Source of the DNA: Paralichthys olivaceus
Lineage: Eukaryota; Chordata; Actinopteri; Pleuronectiformes; Paralichthyidae
Assembly: GCF_024713975.1 (NCBI RefSeq)
Contig: NC_091098.1
Location: 25,477,316 to 25,541,315 of the forward strand
Length of the DNA: 64,000 nt
Reading direction: 5' to 3'
Below, piece by piece: positions 35,746 through 48,369 of this stretch (positions are counted from its first letter, which is position 1; every line of letters starts with the position of its first letter). A model generated the notes under the pieces. It ran no database searches and was not told the origin of the DNA. It saw nothing but the letters and a program-made list of their open reading frames with translations. The translations under genes and the position numbers were made by a program.

Positions 35746-38190
35746 GCTGGTAGAGGGGCTCCTGAGAGGAGACGGGGCCGGGAGGGGAGACAGGGGGCGA
35801 AAACAGGCGGCGGAGCCCGGGGCAGAGGGGGTGTGTCTGAATTCTGGGTGACGTGGGGGTAAAATGTGGGAAGAGGGCGTGTCCCCGTGGCTCCGCCTGC
35901 ACTTCGCCGTTTGCCTCCTTTTCCTAGCGTCCCTCTCTCTCTCTCACATAAATGCTCACGAACACACACACACAAACACACGCTGTTCAATTACTCACAC
36001 TCTGTATCTCTGTCACTGAAAAGCAGGGTTGATAAGGTCTTTCATTCCATCGTAGAATTTACAGTATAATCATGTCTTAACTATTATAATTAGAGGTGAA
36101 TTTATTACTCGTCGTCGGCCATTTTCAAAGCATTTCATTGTTTCTGTGATGTCTCTCCCCCTCGTGTCAGAGGTCGGGCGGAGGGAGGGTGAGACCGGCG
36201 AGCTCTGACACGAGGGGTCCGTAATGGCTTAGCGTAGAATCCTCTGGAAGGGTCACCTCCAGTTGACATGCATGCATCTTTTACACACAGTAGTATTGTA
36301 CATAGACTCAGACGACACTGCGGTATGAAGGCTGGACCATTCCACGCATCGCTCCTGTCAACCCTGCTTTCACTTTTCTCTTTCTTGGTCTTTTACCTGT
36401 GTTACTTCAATAGACGCCGCTCCTTTCGGTCAAATCTGTTGGTCGGGCAAAAAAAACAAAACAAAACAAAAAAAAAAATGTGATGAAGAGTTAAATATAA
36501 ATGGGCTGTTCTGTCAAATGATAGTGCTCACTTTGCAAACGCTGTTGTGTTTCCCTGTGCTCGCAGGCAAGCTAACCGGTGGCTACTAATTTTCCACACC
36601 CTTCCCCCCCGAAAGAAAGAAAAAGAACCCAACCTGTTCCTTTGCTTTGTTGTGTAATGTCAATTTTGAATTTGCATAGTTTACATTCTAACATCTTAAA
36701 TTATTGAAGAGTTTTATTTCTATATATTTGGTGCACCTTTCACTGGCTGAAGTTATGAAGTTTACAGAGCTGAGGTTGGGAAACTGCGGCGGACGAGAAG
36801 TGAAGTTGGATAGAGGAGGATTTAGGATCTGGAATGAGTGATGAAAACAAGCTGGTTACGATAAATCGTACATGTTGACATGCGGAGAAGAAGAAGAAGA
36901 AGAATGTATGTGGAGAATGTTTGCAGATTTTCTTGCTCTTTAGAGTGAAATGAGGGCGAAGACTGAAATTTCAGCTCATACTTGTAGTGAAAGCACCAGA
37001 TTGTGTCTTGGTTGTTTCAACCCTTGTGTTTCATTGAGACGAGTCGTTCCCCTATAGAGACTGAACCCTTTGGAAAAACTGTAGATGTGAATTAGAGGGA
37101 AAAGATGGAATAGTTTGAAGCCACAGTTAACAAGTGCCGCCCCACAAGAACGAACCAAGATGCTTTTATTTGGTTGTCGCCTTAATTTGGGGTCAAATTC
37201 ATATATTTGTTTGAACCGAACGTCAGCGGCAGGTCAGTCCCGTGCCAAACGTGGCGTCGCTGTTACTGGCAAAACGTGCTGGTGTGTAGGTCGTGCATGT
37301 TGCTGCAGAGATACCATCAGAGGGGAGATCGTTATCGTTCACCTGAAGTGGAAGCAGTTCCTCACCTCTCCGCAGCAGCACGTGCACGGCCACTTCCAGC
37401 CGGACTGATCTGCGGCTCGGCTCGGTTACACGTCATCGACAAACAACGAGAGGCTCCGACCTTTTCCTGTAAAAACACAGCAGCAGTTCCGTTTCGCTTC
37501 ATCCGCCACAACCGACCCCTTAACAACCCCACACCGAGCTGACGTGTCTGGGGTATCGACGTGTCTTATTGTTATGATCTATTTATTTAAATTTCACTGA
37601 TATATCTGGAAAGGATTTATGTCGAATGCACGTGCTCTGCTGTTCATTTTTTCTGATCTGACGACGAAATGGATTTTTAAAAGTGACGCACACCGACATT
37701 ATCTGTTTTTTTTGTTTGTTACTTGCTGTGTTCACGTGTTATGTTTACCTTGATTATTGATCATTCCAGTGTGGCATCATGATTTAATGTGGTTATTAGC
37801 ATTCCTAAGAAACAGGTGTTAAAGGAAGGATATCAGCGACAGTCGGAATCCATGCAGCTGTGTAAAGCTGGATAAAAACTGGAATACTGTTTACTCTTAA
37901 GACATATATAAAGCCCTCCCTTCCCTGCCCTTCCACTGTCCTCTCTCTTTTTTTATTTATTGAAAACAAACGCCTCATGTGTGGTCGTACTGTTTTAATT
38001 TCCATCCGATTTGGCCTCTGAAAACCACTATTGACAATAACATCCCTTGAAATTGACAAAAGAAATAGTTCAGGCTGAGTAGTAGAAAACTTACTGTCCT
38101 TGTTTGATCACTAGTACGTGAAACAATGCCTAATGTCTTGTGTAACAAATAAAATGAATTAAACTATGAATGAAATGATAGAAAAATAAA
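35746..38190 (+). other. Probable gdi1 3' UTR
   Basis: No coding signature on either strand. A GC-rich first part (35746-35930) is followed by AT-rich sequence with A-runs near 36450-36478 and GAAGAA units near 36887-36903. Two AATAAA hexamers (38148 and 38185) end the stretch. The UTR extent is inferred. Confidence 0.55.
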
Positions 38191-38551
38191 AAGCACATGG
38201 CAAACCTGGAAATACCCTGATTTTGTTTTGTGTTTCTCTTTTACTGCAGAGTCTATACATACATATTAACAATAGTATTTTATATACACTTGTACTAAAA
38301 ATACAACTTTCAGAATGATACAGTTTTAAAAAGACGAACCTGGCTTCGCCTAATAATCATTCCTCGGTGAAATATAAGAATAATCTGATAAATATCTTCA
38401 GGAGTTATGAACAGAGTTAATGTGCAAGGCGTTTGGACGAATGGATGTTTTGTGGTCGTCACGTGCGTCAGACGCAGAACACGCAGCGTGAATCCAATTC
38501 AAACTCAGCAGAAGACACAAAAGAATCATTCAGTCCTTCGTTTACGTCCTC

Positions 38552-38557
38552 TTTATT
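38552..38557 (-). terminator. itih6-like poly(A) signal
   Basis: TTTATT on the plus strand (AATAAA on minus) about 180 bases beyond the stop of the itih gene. It leaves only about 360 bases to the gdi1 3' end, so the two genes converge tail to tail. Confidence 0.5.
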
Positions 38558-38735
38558 CTCTCCTTCGTCGACCCCCGTTTTCCTCTTTTGTAACCACACC
38601 TGCTCCTCAGAATATTTCACAGCCTCATTTGGCCTCGTGGCGTTCTTCTCTTCATCCTTTGTCCAGTGATCGTGCCGTGGTGACTGCTGTGACCTCTGGA
38701 GAGAACCCGAGGTGGGAGCCGCCTCAGCTGTAGAG

Positions 38736-41700
38736 TCACACACGATCCACCACGTAGCTCTCGTACGGGTGACCCAGAAGTCTCTGGACCTCGGCCTTGG
38801 GCACCACCCAGCACTTGCCCAGGTGGCGTTTCCGCACCGAGTCTTTCAGCGTCTTGTCTTGCAAGGTGACCGGCACGTGCTCTGATCCCCACCTCAGGAG
38901 GCCTCGGGCTGAAACTCCCTCCCTGTGGGCTCGGTCAGCTCCGACGTCCACGTGACCCTTGACCACCGTGACACTCATGTCAGCGTGTTGAAACTGGCCT
39001 GTGGGCAGAGAGAGGAACATGATGTATATAAAATACTGAACTTTTTACTCCACTGCTTTTAATTGACAGCTAGTTTTTACTGTTACTTATATAAAGACCC
39101 AACCTGTTTTACTTGTACTGGTGGTAGAAGTACTCAGATTCTTTAAATATCATGTGGGATCAATTTTAATTAAATAAAATTGTAAGAATAGGATCAACTA
39201 AAATGTAACTAGTATTTCTAGTTGTCAAACAAATGTCAAAGTTATTATGAATTTATTTCACGTATATTATGATTCGGTGCTATACAAATAACATTGAAGG
39301 GCAGTGGGTAATTACCCAGCAGGCCTTGGGTTGAGGCGGACAGCCCTCGTCCGTCTCTGATGTAAAAACCCAGATGAGCCAACTGAAGGTAACTGGGGTG
39401 TTTGTAGTGGTGGAACAGAACCAGGAATCGAACATCCCTGGCCAGCTCGATCCAGCAGCTCTGGTGGTTGTCCACGGCGACCGCCACACCCTGCCTCAAC
39501 ACGGACCCCTGCTGATTGATGGGAAGGATGTCCCACCCTTCCCCTTCCACCACCACGACGTCCAGTGAGACTGTGATCATGATTCCACCCGTGGAGATGG
39601 TGAGTTGGTCGAAGTAGGTCCGGGGCCGGTCCTCGGCGCCATGTTTGGATGGAGCCCCGATCAGATGTCCGTCCACGATGATCCCTGAAGAGGAGAGAGA
39701 AGACACGTTCACGCTTAATGACGCATCGACAAAGTAACGAAGGCGTAAAAACTTCATATGAAGTTAGAAATAATGAACATTAGGTCAGTGGTGTTGTGTT
39801 CTATACGTGTTGGTGCTACTTCAGAATTATTCCTTGTCATTAGTGAGTCGTGCTCAAACACTTTTACAATCTACTGTCACTTCTCATTGTTTGTGAAGTT
39901 AGAAAACTTGTGTTCATCCTACCTAGTTTATCTGCAACAAAGATTTTATATGTTTTTCATAGAACGAAGCAGAATTTGTGTCCAAATCGCACCAAACTTT
40001 AACCATTAGCAACACACAAGTGTGAAGCCGATATGATGAATGGTTCCTGAGATGCTCGTTACCTCTGTCGGGGTCCTCTAACAGCCTGAGAACATCTTCA
40101 GCTCTGCCGTCCACGGTGAAACACAGGTTCTGATGCAGCTTTGGCAGCTGGAGCACAAAATGTGGATCTCCATCGACTACAACAGACAAAATGGAGCGTT
40201 AACAGAATCCACGAGTCCGTAAAAACATTCTGATCATAATTCAAAAGAAAGAAATGAGCCCCTGACCTGAAGAGGAGAAGACCCTCACAGTGCTCAGTCT
40301 GGACGGAGGTTCTAAAAGCATAAGACATTCAACTGAAGGACAGTCCTCCTCACTCCCAAGCACTGAAACCAATCACAGCGCTGGACATGTAGTCATGTAA
40401 CACGTGTGTTTTTTACAATAAACCACATGTTGATCCAGATGTGCAGCTGTAAACACCTGAATACTTACCGAAGGATCCTGTGTCGGCAGAATCATCATCT
40501 GAAAATACGTCAGAAAATGTATTTGACGTGGATTTTTTTGAGAATTTCTGTTGTAATGTTTATAAACGGATACAGACTATCCTCTGATAAACGTGTAGAT
40601 CTTACAGGCGTCATAGTTGAGGTCGTAGTCGTAGTCGTAAGTAGCGTCGTAGTCTGGGAAATGAAATTCAGGAAATAAGAAAAGTTTAGCATGCATTCTG
40701 CTTCTCAACAAGGAAACTGAATCAAGGAGTTCTCAAAGGGAAAGGAAGGGAACTGATATCTATGATTAATGTATGAACAGCTTGTCAGGTAACAGCAGGA
40801 TGATGAAGCATTAATAGTGATACTCACCTTTCACAAGGTCAATATCTATTTAATGGAAAAGAGACAGAACATAAGATTATTAACGAATCGGGTTCAAAAT
40901 TTTGATTAAATTAGCTGAATCACTATATGACAATTAAAAAGCTTTAAAAGAATGTTAGTTATATTTAAAGTTGTGTTTGTTATTGATTATTTAGGGATTG
41001 AAAATCAAGAATACAAGTTTGTGGAGCAGAATTCTGGCGTTTCTCATCTTCTGATCGCTAAAACATCTGAATCTACTACAGTTGAAAATTGCTTGTTATC
41101 GCTTCAGTGCCTTTTTAAATGAATTTTAATTGTAATTGATTATTTTAACATCAGATTAGATTAAATTATCGGTGCCCTATGTAAATATACCAGAACAATG
41201 CAATTAAAACCTCAGAATAAATGACATGAGATAGAAATGAAGTTAAACTCTACCTTTTCTCTGAATCTGAATGGAAGTGGAGACATCTTGTGGAGAGATT
41301 TAAAAGTACACACAGTTAGAGATAAATAAACCAAATCTGCAGCATAGATTTTCAGTTTGTAACCTCTCGGGGGAAACAGAGAGACGAAGATGAAACCTAC
41401 CCAGAAGCCCTGCTGCCTCCCACAGTCGGGGCCCGTCCGTCACACCGGGCATGGGAGCAAAGGTCGCTGACACCAGGGTGGCGAAGCTGAGCTCTGGTTC
41501 ACCGACTGCATTCGTGTCGTTGTCTTCCACGGCCGGGAACGGTGAGGAGAGCGGAGACGACGGCTCAGGCAGGAGGGTGGTGTTTCTAGGCTGGGGAACA
41601 TCTGGAGCTGATGTGCTGCTGTTCTCCGCCTCTGTAGGGGGCGCTGACACAGGAGGGAGAGTCGTCCTGGACGTGTTGGGCTGTGGGGTAAGATGTCTCC

Positions 41701-44700
41701 CTGTCAGGGGAGCGGGGTGGCTTCTGACCGGGCTGAGCGGGGCTGTGGTGGTGAAAGCCGGCGTGGAGGGAGTGGTCGTTTTCATGGCGTTGGGCTGGAG
41801 GGTGCTGGAGAGTTTTCCAGGTGCAGGAGGTGCCGCTGTTTTCAGAGCATGAAGCAGAGACGTGGAAATCTTCCCAGCAGGAGGAGGAGAGCCACTTTTA
41901 GAATCGTTCTTTTTCCCAGATAATGGTGCCGGGGAGGTTTTAACAGAAGTGGGAACTGAGGTCGTGGTTGTTTTCCTGGACGAGGTTCTCGCTGTAGGAG
42001 TTGGGGATGAGCTTTTTTTAAGCGGAGGTGGCTGAGGAGAGTTTGGTTTGGTTTTGCTCGGCCTGGAGTTTGACGCTGCGCCGTGCTTCTTCGCTGCGCC
42101 GTCGGCTGGTAGTTTGGTCATAGCGGTAGTCGTTGTGGTTATCGTGGCTGCTGTGCTGGGTTTTGCAGTGGTTGGAGCAGCTTCATCTGCATCTGGCTTA
42201 ACTACAACTAAAGAAGTGACGGGTGTTACAAAGTTGTACTTGAGGGACAGATTTGTGGCCTTGTCTGCGAGCAGCCTCTGTGCCACAGGGTCAGTAGTGT
42301 TGAGTTTGGCCAGCAGCAGCTCTTTGATGGTGTAATACGCCCAGAGACGATGCACAAAGCTGGAGATGCCGTCCGAAGCGCCTGAACACTCCAGTGGATC
42401 TGCACTCTCGTTCCCCTTCACCTGGGAAATCAACACATCATTCTCCATGTTGAAGCGTTGCTTTGAATCAGTGGCCGACATCGACACCTTCAAATCTTCC
42501 ACCCCTGGTTTAACTCTCCCGGCCACGACCAGCTCAGAGCCTTGAAAGTAGTTGGGGAACAGGGAGCGAGTGACGTCAAACGCCTGATCATCCAGGTAGG
42601 ACAGCTGGATGTCCGAGAGCAAAGGGCTGGCGACCTCATCGTAGAAGCCCTTCAGCTGCAGAGCTGCGTCTGCATCCTCGTACACCATCCTGGCGACGCC
42701 TCGGTTGTCCAGAGCCAGGCGTTTCAGGAGGAGGAAGTCTGCATCGTCGCCAAAGGCAAGACCAAATAGAGAGGCTGAGCCCAAGGCCTTCTTGGCGTTA
42801 CTGAGGATGGTGTCCCCAGCTGTTACTCCGATGGTGGCTTCCCCGTCCGTCAGGAAAATGACCAGAGGGACACGACGAGACGAGTGGTGGTTGGACGAGC
42901 CGAAGGATGGAGGGTTGACGAGCTGGGCCGCTGAGAGCAGAGCTGCGTTGATGTTGGTCCCTGAGGAGGCGGTGGAAACGATGAGGGGAAACAGTTTTAA
43001 AGATGGAGAACAGAATGAGAAAGTTAATGATCAACTCGCTACCATCAGAGACAATATCACATTCTGACTCACATCCTTCAGCAATGATCCTCTTCACGAA
43101 CTCTTTGGCGTCTCGCACATTCTGCCGAGTCGCCCGCACCGTTCGTCCTTTCCTCCACGTGTGAACCTTGTCTGAGAAGGTGATGATGTTGAAGTGGTCT
43201 CCCTCTCTCAGGTCCGCCAGGATGGTGCTCATGGCCTGTTTGGTCTACTGACAGAAATCAGATCTGTCAATGCCATTTCGCTTCCTCATCTGCAGAGCAA
43301 TTGCTTGTAGAGGGTGTTTGTCCACTTTACCTGTTTTATTTTGGTGCCTATCATCGAACCACTGACATCTATGACAAATATAACATCCTTAGGAACCACA
43401 GGAAGTCCTCTGGGTGCAAAGTAATGCACAAAGTAGCCGTCATACACCTGAGAGAGAATGGTAAAGCTTATCATCTAGCAGCATCAATAACATTCAACGT
43501 GACAAACATGCCTGTTCAAATAACCTCTGACCTGCACATCACCTAAGACGTCTCCGAGGTCCACGTCGTACTGAACGATGAAGTCTGCATCCAGACCCTT
43601 GGAGGAGATGCTGTTCTGCTGCTGCAGCGTGGGGGTGTAGCGAACCCGAGCGCAGCCAGAGCTCCGTTCAACCTGAGTGGAGGCCGGAGCATCACCTGCA
43701 TCACCTGCAGGAGGAGGTGGTTCAGTCATGAGTCAAGTAATGATCTAAAATCTGTCTTTGAATCAAGTAAATCCCAACACAGACGTATCAAGATATATCA
43801 TGAAGCCATTTATTCAGCCTGGGAGTCTCCTCCGATTCCTTCATGACAGATTTCATGAGTCAGATTTGACCTTTTGCCGTGTTGGAGAGCAGCCGGGTCG
43901 TCTTTAAGGGAAGGACTTTGATGAAACTGATGCCCGTCCGCTCCGTTATACCCACGTCCAACGTCAGGTTCTGCACGGGCTGTCCGGGCCTCAGACCCAA
44001 ACTGAGCTCGTAGCGTCCGAGCCGTCGAGGTAGCAGCTCCTCATAGGACAGAGAGAAGGACATGCGAGCTCCTGAGGGAACACTCACTGCCACACGAAAC
44101 TTCTCAATCTCCCTCTCCCTGGAACATAATGAACATTTTCAAATTTAAAACGTGAAGAATAGTGAATCACATTCAGATTTTCTCTCTGTAGGTTAAAAAA
44201 AAAGAAAGAAACTGGACTGACTTGGTAGCAACAAGTCCTGCTGTTTTTCCTTGCTTCTTAGCAGCGTCGTATATTTTCCTGGCGGCAGCTCTTTCCTTCA
44301 CCTGGGCCACGTACACCTTGCCGTTAGAGGTGCTGATGGGATAAAGGAAAGAGGAGGAAGAAACAGTTCTCTGTGTGACTCACAGTGGCCGGATTATATT
44401 TCAGTCAGAAACACGCCTGGCCTGCATCGAGTTGTTGAGCATGACGACTTTATTTTTCTCCTTGTGTTTCCAGCGCCATCACAAAGCTGCTTCACAAACA
44501 TGTCATGTTTACAGGCGGAGAAGGGGTCGTGAAGAGGTTGAGTGGAAAAGAGTAATTTCCCTCTGAAAACAGCTTTAATGAAGAGAGAGATCTCGCCTGC
44601 TGCACCCAGTAAAATCCCAACCAAAACCAAAACGCTCCAAATGGGATCCAATTCAAACAGTGCACGTCCTAAACCTCGGTGACCGCTCAGGTCATGTGAC

Positions 44701-45135
44701 AAGGTGCTAAATTAAGGTCAGGTCCTTTGAACAAATATATCCAAAGAGAGAAAACACCGGGGGCTAACTAAAATAAACCCACAGACCTGAAGCCGGCTCT
44801 TGTTTGAGACGCAGCAGAATGGCATGAGAGGGCGCAGTGGAAAAATGGAGGTGCTTGTATTTATATGTGTGGCTGGTTGAGGGGGGTGAAGGCCGGCTGT
44901 GCATCGGTGACCGAACACGCAGGACACAGACGTCTTAGTTTCAGACTCAGATATGCCAAAGAACCCCACCCACCCACAAACCCCACCCACCAACCCCACC
45001 CCCTCTGGATATTTGGTGATGTGCAGGCGGATGAAAATAAGTAAGAGAAAGAGAGAAGTGACAGATTATGGCTGTAAAAAGCTGCACAAGGCTCAAATGA
45101 AACGTCTACATGCATGTGACCTCCAGGAGATGCAG

Positions 45136-45200
<65 letters not shown>

Positions 45201-48200
45201 GTATCTGAACTGGCTGGGTGCCTCTGTAAACCATGTGGGGGAGAAAAGGGGGACTAGGCAAACTCCTGTCATTTTCTCTATTAAATATGTGACTTGCATT
45301 TACAAAGCCTGGTATTCATCCTCCCTCAGCGCCCCCCCCCCCCCCCTGACCTGCTTCCGCTCCCTGCTCCAGGATCGCTGCTCCGCAATGTTGACTTATT
45401 TGTGTTGTTTATATTTAGCATTTTTAAAGGCAGGCGGCTCCTGAATCTCTTTTATGCATCTGCTCCAGTTCCTTACATAATTCCTCTGAAGTTTTATTTC
45501 TGGATTCTGACGGTGGACAAGAACACAGCCGGTACTTATTCCAGCTGCTGCAGCTTATCACGGAGAAATATTATTTCTATGATATTTCTCCGCCAACGTC
45601 AACAGGCAGTGGGTGTGGATGCTCGAGCTGTCATTTCAACACAGTCGCCATGATGAGTAGATGTTAGAGATTAGACGTGCAGATGAATGATGCAGTTACA
45701 AGGTGCTTTAAATGCAGAATTAAACATGAACTGTAGAAAACTGTTCAAAAGCAACAATAACAATTTAAAAGCAAGTTAAACAAAGATCAAGAAGATCAAA
45801 TAAAACATTATAAAATGTTTAAAATAGTCCAGAAGGAGGAGAAAGATTTTGGAAGCCAATGAAGAGAATGTGCTCTCACAATGTAGACTCTGCTGTTCAG
45901 GCAGGTGAAGAGATAATTGCAATAATCCAAACAAGAGGAAACTAAATCCTGAAGAATAATCTCTAGATTTCTTCTTCATGCTGATCTTTGAGTTCCCCGA
46001 GCCACAGAAAACATGATCGACCAACTGAAGTGAGGGACATGGAACAAGACGTGGGTGTAGTGCATGTGTCAGGGCCGAGAGTCGTGACCTCTGTCTTGTC
46101 AATATTAATCTGCAAGAAGTTTTGGGCCTTCGAGGATTTTCCATCCGGGATACAGTCACTGAGAGGAATGAGTGGAAATGAGGGAAGATGCAGGACTGAC
46201 TCACATGCTGAAGTTGGAGATGAAGGCAGAGGAGGGCAGGTCCACCTCAAACGCAGCCTCCTTGATGACGGGGAGCTGGTTCCAGACCGAGCTCTGCACC
46301 GTGGTCACAGCATATCTGGACGCCACTGAACACCGGACGTGGAAGTCCGTCACCTTCAGCTGTGACACAGCAACAGATGAGTTACAGTTGAGGATTTAAA
46401 AGAGATTCTTTATCACATGTGACGACAGGGGCATGCAACAGACATTCCGAGGGGCCAGTGCTCCGCCCTCTTGTCATCTATCCGACTGCAAACTTCAAAA
46501 TGTGTGGATCTTGTATTAGAGCAAAACTTTTAAAAGGTAAATTCTGCAAATTCTGACTCCCAGTCACAACGTAATCATCAGTTTGGAGAGTGTCACATGA
46601 TAAGGGGCATTTGCCTCTGTCTCACATCATAAACCTCACACTAACTCTTTTGCTCCCCCCCCATATCACGGCTTGTACACTCGGTACAAAGCAGTTCCCT
46701 GCCAGGTGTTTACACGGGTCACGCTGGCGCCTGCTGAGACCAACCAGGCCACACGACGGCGGGACGAGGCGACGGGCAGGAGCAGGAGAGCCACATCAGC
46801 CCTCCAGGCTCGCTGGCGGTTTCTGCCATAAAGACTGAATGACTGTGCGTTCTCAGGGAGTCGCTTCACAGCTAAGGTTGAAGTAAACTGAGAGGAAACC
46901 ACATAGAGCGACTGATGAGACCCTGAGAGGTGCTGGAGGCCGACGCCCCGTCTGTGAAGCTCGTTTTGTTGTTCGCGATGTAAAAGGTCAACACCAGGAC
47001 CAAAGTCTGTGACTTCTCTAAGATGCTCGTCCTTCTTTTTCTACCTAAACGTGTAAATGGATTCACAAACTCAATAGAAGCAGGAATTTTTGTAGATTAT
47101 ATCCGATTAAGTTATTGCGTTAATATTTTACAATATTTTATAATATATAAGCTTAATAATAATCTATAAATCTATTATATTATGTGTAGTTACAGTGGTA
47201 AACGCTTAAAGTTTTGTTCCACAGCAGCAATCATTTTCTTTTATTTCTATTTTATTTTTATAATCAGTTTTTATCCTATTTTAAACTTTTACATGTTCTC
47301 TTTTTTACCTCTTTTTGACAACCTGCTGCTTAATGAGTGAATTTTCTACGTCATGAGATCAATAAAATGAATCTTATCTCATCTCTTTTCTCGTTGTATT
47401 GTTGTTGTTTCGTATCTCATCCGTACCCTCTCACTCAGTTTAATCTTTTGACTTCTCCTAAAGTTCTGAAACACTGAATAATTAAACAATAGCAACTTCA
47501 GTCTGATTATTTGATATTCATGTTCATAGAAACACAGACTCACCACTGGTTTTGTTGGTTTGCTTTGACGTTTCACTCTCTGGAAAAAGAAACAAGGCAA
47601 CAAGTCAGCACTGTTCATGGTTAGTTTTGTAAAATGTCTGATTAGCACGTTTAATAGACGCTGAAAACACGCTGTAATCATGTGGTGCTTTCAAAAAACG
47701 TTTTGGTGCCAGAATACGGAGAAAATGCCTCCTGTTTTTTAAAGTAATCTCCACAATCTGAGTGTGTGAGGGTTGGGTCAAGATTCTGTGTCACAGCCGT
47801 CTGAATCAAAGCCATTCATGAATGGAGGGGAAGTGGAACTGGAAATAAATGCTTTCACTGTACACAGGGCCAGAGAAGGTGCACGGTTTGGTCTCCAAAT
47901 GTTAATTTTGCACACAAGTCACTGCTGTGTCAATACATTACCACATATCCTGCTCATTGCTGGGAATTTAACATAAACAAATACGTTTAAGAGTGGAAAC
48001 CCTTTATAGGGGGACCTACACATCATATAATTCACTACAGAAAAAATAGTATGTGTAAAGTTGTGCTTGTGTGAGTCTGGTTGTGTTTGAGTTAAGGACA
48101 CATGCACTTCTTGGACATGATCTCTTTACCAGCTAATTCCAACTGAAGAATATATATATATCATTTATAGGTTACGTAAATTCTCTCCTCTTATAGAGGC

Positions 48201-48369
48201 CGTGTTTGTGAAAGTTGTCCTTCACTAACAAAATGAAAAAGAAACAAATCCTCACCTGTAAATGAATATTTGCTCCAAGCTGAGCTTCATAATCCTCTGA
48301 CAATCCTCCTTGCACGTAAAAAGTGAAGAAAACTAAAAAGCACTGGACGGTGACGTTGACCACGTCCAT
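38736..48369 (-). CDS. itih6: Inter-alpha-trypsin inhibitor heavy chain, ITIH6-like
   Basis: Seventeen coding exons in transcript order: 48256-48369, 47544-47579, 46205-46359, 44222-44332, 43871-44118, 43532-43704, 43331-43447, 43073-43244, 41401-42960, 41254-41286, 40828-40845, 40606-40653, 40469-40498, 40267-40311, 40063-40176, 39316-39684, 38736-38998; about 1,201 residues. Secreted: N-terminal signal [17 protein letters not shown], then basic RVKRQ. The VIT domain (about 50-270) includes [21 protein letters not shown] and AYD-like GKTAGLVA. The vWA domain (about 280-480) keeps the MIDAS DVSGS (306-310), the Thr in WTNIN, and LTDGEAT. A Ser/Thr/Pro-rich linker (about 635-895) is mucin-like. 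The ITI heavy-chain C domain follows, starting VDGDPHFV (about 954), where ITIH1-3 are cleaved at Asp-Pro and linked to chondroitin sulfate. It binds hyaluronan/matrix in family members. ITIH6 is chosen for the long linker and linkage to pfkfb1; ITIH5 is the alternative. Confidence 0.85.
44333..46204 (-). other. itih6-like intron 3
   Basis: Contains a (TG)n tract (45136-45197), a poly-C run (45331-45346) and AT-rich sequence. No exon is recognised. Confidence 0.7.
45136..45197. repeat. (TG)n microsatellite
   Basis: About 30 TG units in an intron of the itih gene. Confidence 0.97.
46666..47066 (-). other. Unidentified split open region inside itih6-like intron 2
   Basis: Two minus-strand frames abut without a gap. 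Frame 1 (47066 to 46872) includes [19 protein letters not shown] and ends [11 protein letters not shown]. Frame 2 (46902 to 46666) includes [40 protein letters not shown] and ends [12 protein letters not shown] content is well above the flanks, and the two frames overlap where frame 1 falters, which suggests a frame-broken coding copy or an unrecognised gene. I do not recognise the protein. It is not needed for the itih mRNA, since exons 2 and 3 join in phase across it. It could also be chance in a GC-rich patch. Confidence 0.25.
47335..47400 (+). mobile_element. 3' tail of a fish non-LTR retroposon (third copy)
   Basis: GAGATCAATAAAATGAATC followed by TTATCTCATCTCTT, preceded by ACCTGCTGCTTAATGAGTG. 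It matches the tail style of the copies at 6955 and 29560. Confidence 0.5.

Noticed and set aside
41451-42335. Several open frames on the plus strand opposite the large ITIH6-like exon
   Set aside because: They are antisense shadows of a GC-rich coding exon. The minus strand has the correct VIT/vWA/ITI sequence and splice signals.
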